NCBI GenBank assembly: GCA_007693745.1
Contig: REDA01000011.1
Coordinates: forward strand, 1 to 64,000
Reading direction: 5' to 3'
DNA from: Balneolaceae bacterium
GTDB lineage: Bacteria > Bacteroidota > Rhodothermia > Balneolales > Balneolaceae
Length of the DNA: 64,000 nucleotides
The notes under the pieces: generated by a model
Database searches by the model: none
Told to the model about the DNA's origin: nothing
What the model saw: only the letters and a program-made list of their open reading frames with translations
Translations under genes and position numbers: made by a program
Part shown: piece after piece, positions 62,271-64,000 of the stretch
Layout: every line of letters begins with the position of its first letter
Numbering within the stretch: position 1 is the stretch's first letter

Positions 62271-63009
62271 TGTTTTTTTTACTCATTATATCCTCAAACT
62301 GCTCTGGGGTAACAGCATTTTCAACATCATAGCTACCTGTTTTCGTTCTTCTGAGTGAGACAAGACGTGCCCGGCTGCCGAGTTTCAAACCAAGATCATG
62401 AGCCAGTGAGCGAATATAGGTGCCTTTTCCGCAGCGGATGGTCAGTGATATCTCCGGCAGGCTCAGATCATCTATATCAATCGCATGAATCACCACCTTG
62501 CGCGGCTCCAGTTTTACAACGCCCCCTTTACGTGCAATTTCATAAAGCCGCTTCCCTTTTACCTTCAGTGCAGAGAACATTGGGGGAACCTGCTCAATAT
62601 CTCCGGTAAAATCATTCTCAAGAAGTTCCCTTATCTGCGCTTCAGTGATGTGTTCCCATTCGGCAAACTGATCCGGTTCGGTGGCTGCATCGTAGCTGGG
62701 TGTAGAGGCTCCAAAACGAACTACCGCTTTATACTCTTTTTCCATCTCCTGAATCTGCGAAATCACTTTTGTAGCACGCCCTGTACAAAGTATCAGCAGG
62801 CCGCTGGCTAACGGGTCCAGTGTGCCGGCGTGACCCACTTTTTTAGGAGGAACCCGGTGCCGGACATATTTCACAACACCGAAACTGCTCCAGTGCAAGG
62901 GTTTATCCATTAAAATCAGCGCACCGGAAGTGAACAGGTCCGGATCTGTAACCGGATCTTCGGCTGTGCTGCAGGGAAACTGAGAGAGATCTGGGGCTAT
63001 CCTGGGCAT
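62245..63009 (-). CDS. truB: tRNA pseudouridine(55) synthase
   Basis: TruB makes pseudouridine 55 in the tRNA T-loop. The 254-residue sequence has GALILMDKPLHWSSFGVV and catalytic Asp in VGHAGTLDPLASGLL. YKAVVRFGASTPSYDA, QVPPMFSALKVKGKRLYEIARKG and GTYIRSLAHDLG complete the family pattern. The N-terminal 25 residues are not conserved, and a later start is conceivable. It sits between rbfA and ribF. Confidence 0.97.
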   Translation of the reverse strand: MPRIAPDLSQFPCSTAEDPVTDPDLFTSGALILMDKPLHWSSFGVVKYVRHRVPPKKVGHAGTLDPLASGLLILCTGRATKVISQIQEMEKEYKAVVRFGASTPSYDAATEPDQFAEWEHITEAQIRELLENDFTGDIEQVPPMFSALKVKGKRLYEIARKGGVVKLEPRKVVIHAIDIDDLSLPEISLTIRCGKGTYIRSLAHDLGLKLGSRARLVSLRRTKTGSYDVENAVTPEQFEDIMSKKNSDRNDLAG

Positions 63010-63036
63010 CTGGGGGGCAAAACGTTTTCCGGCAGA

Positions 63037-63417
63037 TCAGAGATCCGGGCCGTTCTCTTCTGAATCATCGTTGCCGCCGGATTCCGTTTTTTTAAAGAGT
63101 GTCTCAATCTTGTTCACATACTCCGGCGTGTCATCATGGAAAAAAAGCAGTTCAGGAATTCTTCGTACCTGATGCCTGATTCTTGAGGCCAGATCATAAC
63201 GTATCTCATCCTGGTGAGTATCAATATGCTTGAAAACCGTCTCTTCATCCTGACCCGGCGCCAGAACACTCAGATAGATTTTGGCAATAGAGAGGTCATC
63301 CGTTACAAGAACATTGGTAATGGTAATCAGTGAACCGGACGGCTGATACTCTCTCTGGATAATATCACCGAGATCCCGTTTAATCACTGAAGCTAATTTT
63401 TTTGTTCGGATACTCAT
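63037..63417 (-). CDS. rbfA: Ribosome-binding factor A
   Basis: Small KH-fold assembly factor that binds the 5' end helix of 16S rRNA during 30S maturation and in cold adaptation. The 126 residues contain RTKKLASVIKRDLGDIIQREY and LVTDDLSIAKIYLSVL. RIRHQVRRIPELLFFHDDTPEYVNKIE carries the family's typical basic patch and PEL-FxxD ending. The acidic C-terminal tail (ESGGNDDSEENGPD) is a common variable extension. It lies 27 bp upstream of truB. Confidence 0.95.
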   Translation of the reverse strand: MSIRTKKLASVIKRDLGDIIQREYQPSGSLITITNVLVTDDLSIAKIYLSVLAPGQDEETVFKHIDTHQDEIRYDLASRIRHQVRRIPELLFFHDDTPEYVNKIETLFKKTESGGNDDSEENGPDL

Positions 63418-63483
63418 AAACGTGTAATTACGAGAGCGGGTAATACCGCAGAAGAATCAGTTCCCTGTTCTGCAGAACAAGCT

Positions 63484-64000
63484 CTATTTTGAATCTTCCA
63501 GTTTTCTCTTCTGTTCTGTGATCTCAAAGCTCTCAAATTCATCTCCCACCTTGATATCATTAAAGTTGGAGATACTGATACCGCACTCATAGCCTGAGGC
63601 TACCTCCCTGACATCTTCCTTAAACCGTTTCAGAGAGTCAATTTCTCCCTGATAGATCACAACTCCATCCCTTATGATCCGTACCGGAAGATTGCGATTG
63701 ATTTTCCCATCGGTAACGTAACAGCCCGCAATGGTGCCAATCTTGGAGATCTTGAATACCTCACGTACCGTCACCAGCCCTTTCATCTCCTCTTTAAGTT
63801 CGGGAGAGAGCAGGCCTTCAAGAGCGTCGTGCACCTCATCTACAGCATCATAAATCACACTAAAGAGTCGAATATCAATGCTTTCTGCTTCAGCCAGTTT
63901 TCTGGCGTTTGAAGTAGGCCGTACCTGAAATCCGATAATAATCGCTTCTGAAGCAGAGGCAAGAAGAACATCCGACTCTGTAATCGCACCCGAACCTGTA
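63484..64000 (-). CDS. infB: Translation initiation factor IF-2, C-terminal part
   Basis: Minus-strand frame open to the window edge (about 171 residues). The peptide [27 protein letters not shown] continues into the domain IV segment [24 protein letters not shown], both characteristic of the IF-2 C-terminal domains that bind initiator tRNA. The G domain and N-terminus lie outside the window. It is upstream of rbfA, as in the nusA-infB operon of most bacteria. Confidence 0.97.
   Translation of the reverse strand, partial: TGSGAITESDVLLASASEAIIIGFQVRPTSNARKLAEAESIDIRLFSVIYDAVDEVHDALEGLLSPELKEEMKGLVTVREVFKISKIGTIAGCYVTDGKINRNLPVRIIRDGVVIYQGEIDSLKRFKEDVREVASGYECGISISNFNDIKVGDEFESFEITEQKRKLEDSK

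Noticed and set aside
1-64000. CRISPR arrays, insertion sequences, prophage genes, rRNA and tRNA genes
   Set aside because: No periodic repeats, transposase or phage motifs, or tRNA T-arm signatures were recognised by eye. A tRNAscan or covariance search could still find a tRNA missed here.

Overview
The window looks like a chromosomal, mostly housekeeping segment from a member of the Bacteroidota/Balneolota/Rhodothermota group. The pointers are a secreted protein with a type IX secretion-style C-terminal domain (25627-28113), Bat-type von Willebrand proteins, DUF3108/DUF3098/DUF5683-like proteins, and a family otherwise known to me from Bacteroidota (34199-35458). Most start codons lack a Shine-Dalgarno sequence. 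A Balneola-like or related marine lineage is my best guess; this is inference, since no rRNA gene is present. No phage, transposon, CRISPR array, rRNA or tRNA gene was recognised.

Layout. 1-2325 (minus): partial MFS transporter, dUTPase, DUF3108 protein, ArsC/Spx-like protein. 2376-4934 (plus): lipoprotein, small protein, biotin carrier protein, murA. 5323-11121 (plus): RNase G behind a roughly 390-bp leader, hslV-hslU, and a C-terminal processing protease. 11199-14949 (minus): rsmE, Bfd-like ferredoxin, a double-length dCTP deaminase, and a TolB-like lipoprotein. 15114-17117 (plus): MltB-type transglycosylase and purK. 17178-21267 (minus): CDP-alcohol phosphatidyltransferase, FAD dehydrogenase, and a thiamine-diphosphate enzyme. 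21268-21614: a non-coding divergent region with nested dyads. 21615-22814 (plus): purE, cytochrome c lipoprotein, and a possible small membrane protein.

22808-31570 is a long minus-strand block: HAD phosphatase, BatB-like protein, aldo/keto reductase, large secreted protein, TPR protein, dicarboxylate symporter, DUF92 and DUF3098-like membrane proteins. 31672-37590 (plus): maf, TPR protein, a conserved family of unknown function, mazG, citrate synthase. Alanine dehydrogenase is convergent with citrate synthase across a shared terminator. 38990-43317 holds DUF58, BatD-like and BatA-like genes with an inverted M23 peptidase gene between them. 43335-49283 (plus): mfd, sua5, and a triple-fasciclin lipoprotein. 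49555-51859: a divergent pair suggestive of carotenoid hydration and glycosylation. 51913-55313 (plus): xerC, hpf, hprK, M23 peptidase. 55450-64000 (minus): response regulator, alpha/beta hydrolase, truA, DUF5683-like protein, then the translation cluster infB-rbfA-truB-ribF-rpsO-pnp, listed in transcription order, with terminators after rpsO and pnp.

Many neighbouring genes overlap by the four bases ATGA, indicating translational coupling. I found no clear novel multi-gene defence or mobile system. The best candidates for something undescribed are the nested inverted-repeat element upstream of purE, the uncharacterised 34199-35458 family next to a TPR lipoprotein-like partner, the lipid-synthase/flavoprotein/ThDP-enzyme operon, and the split Bat locus.
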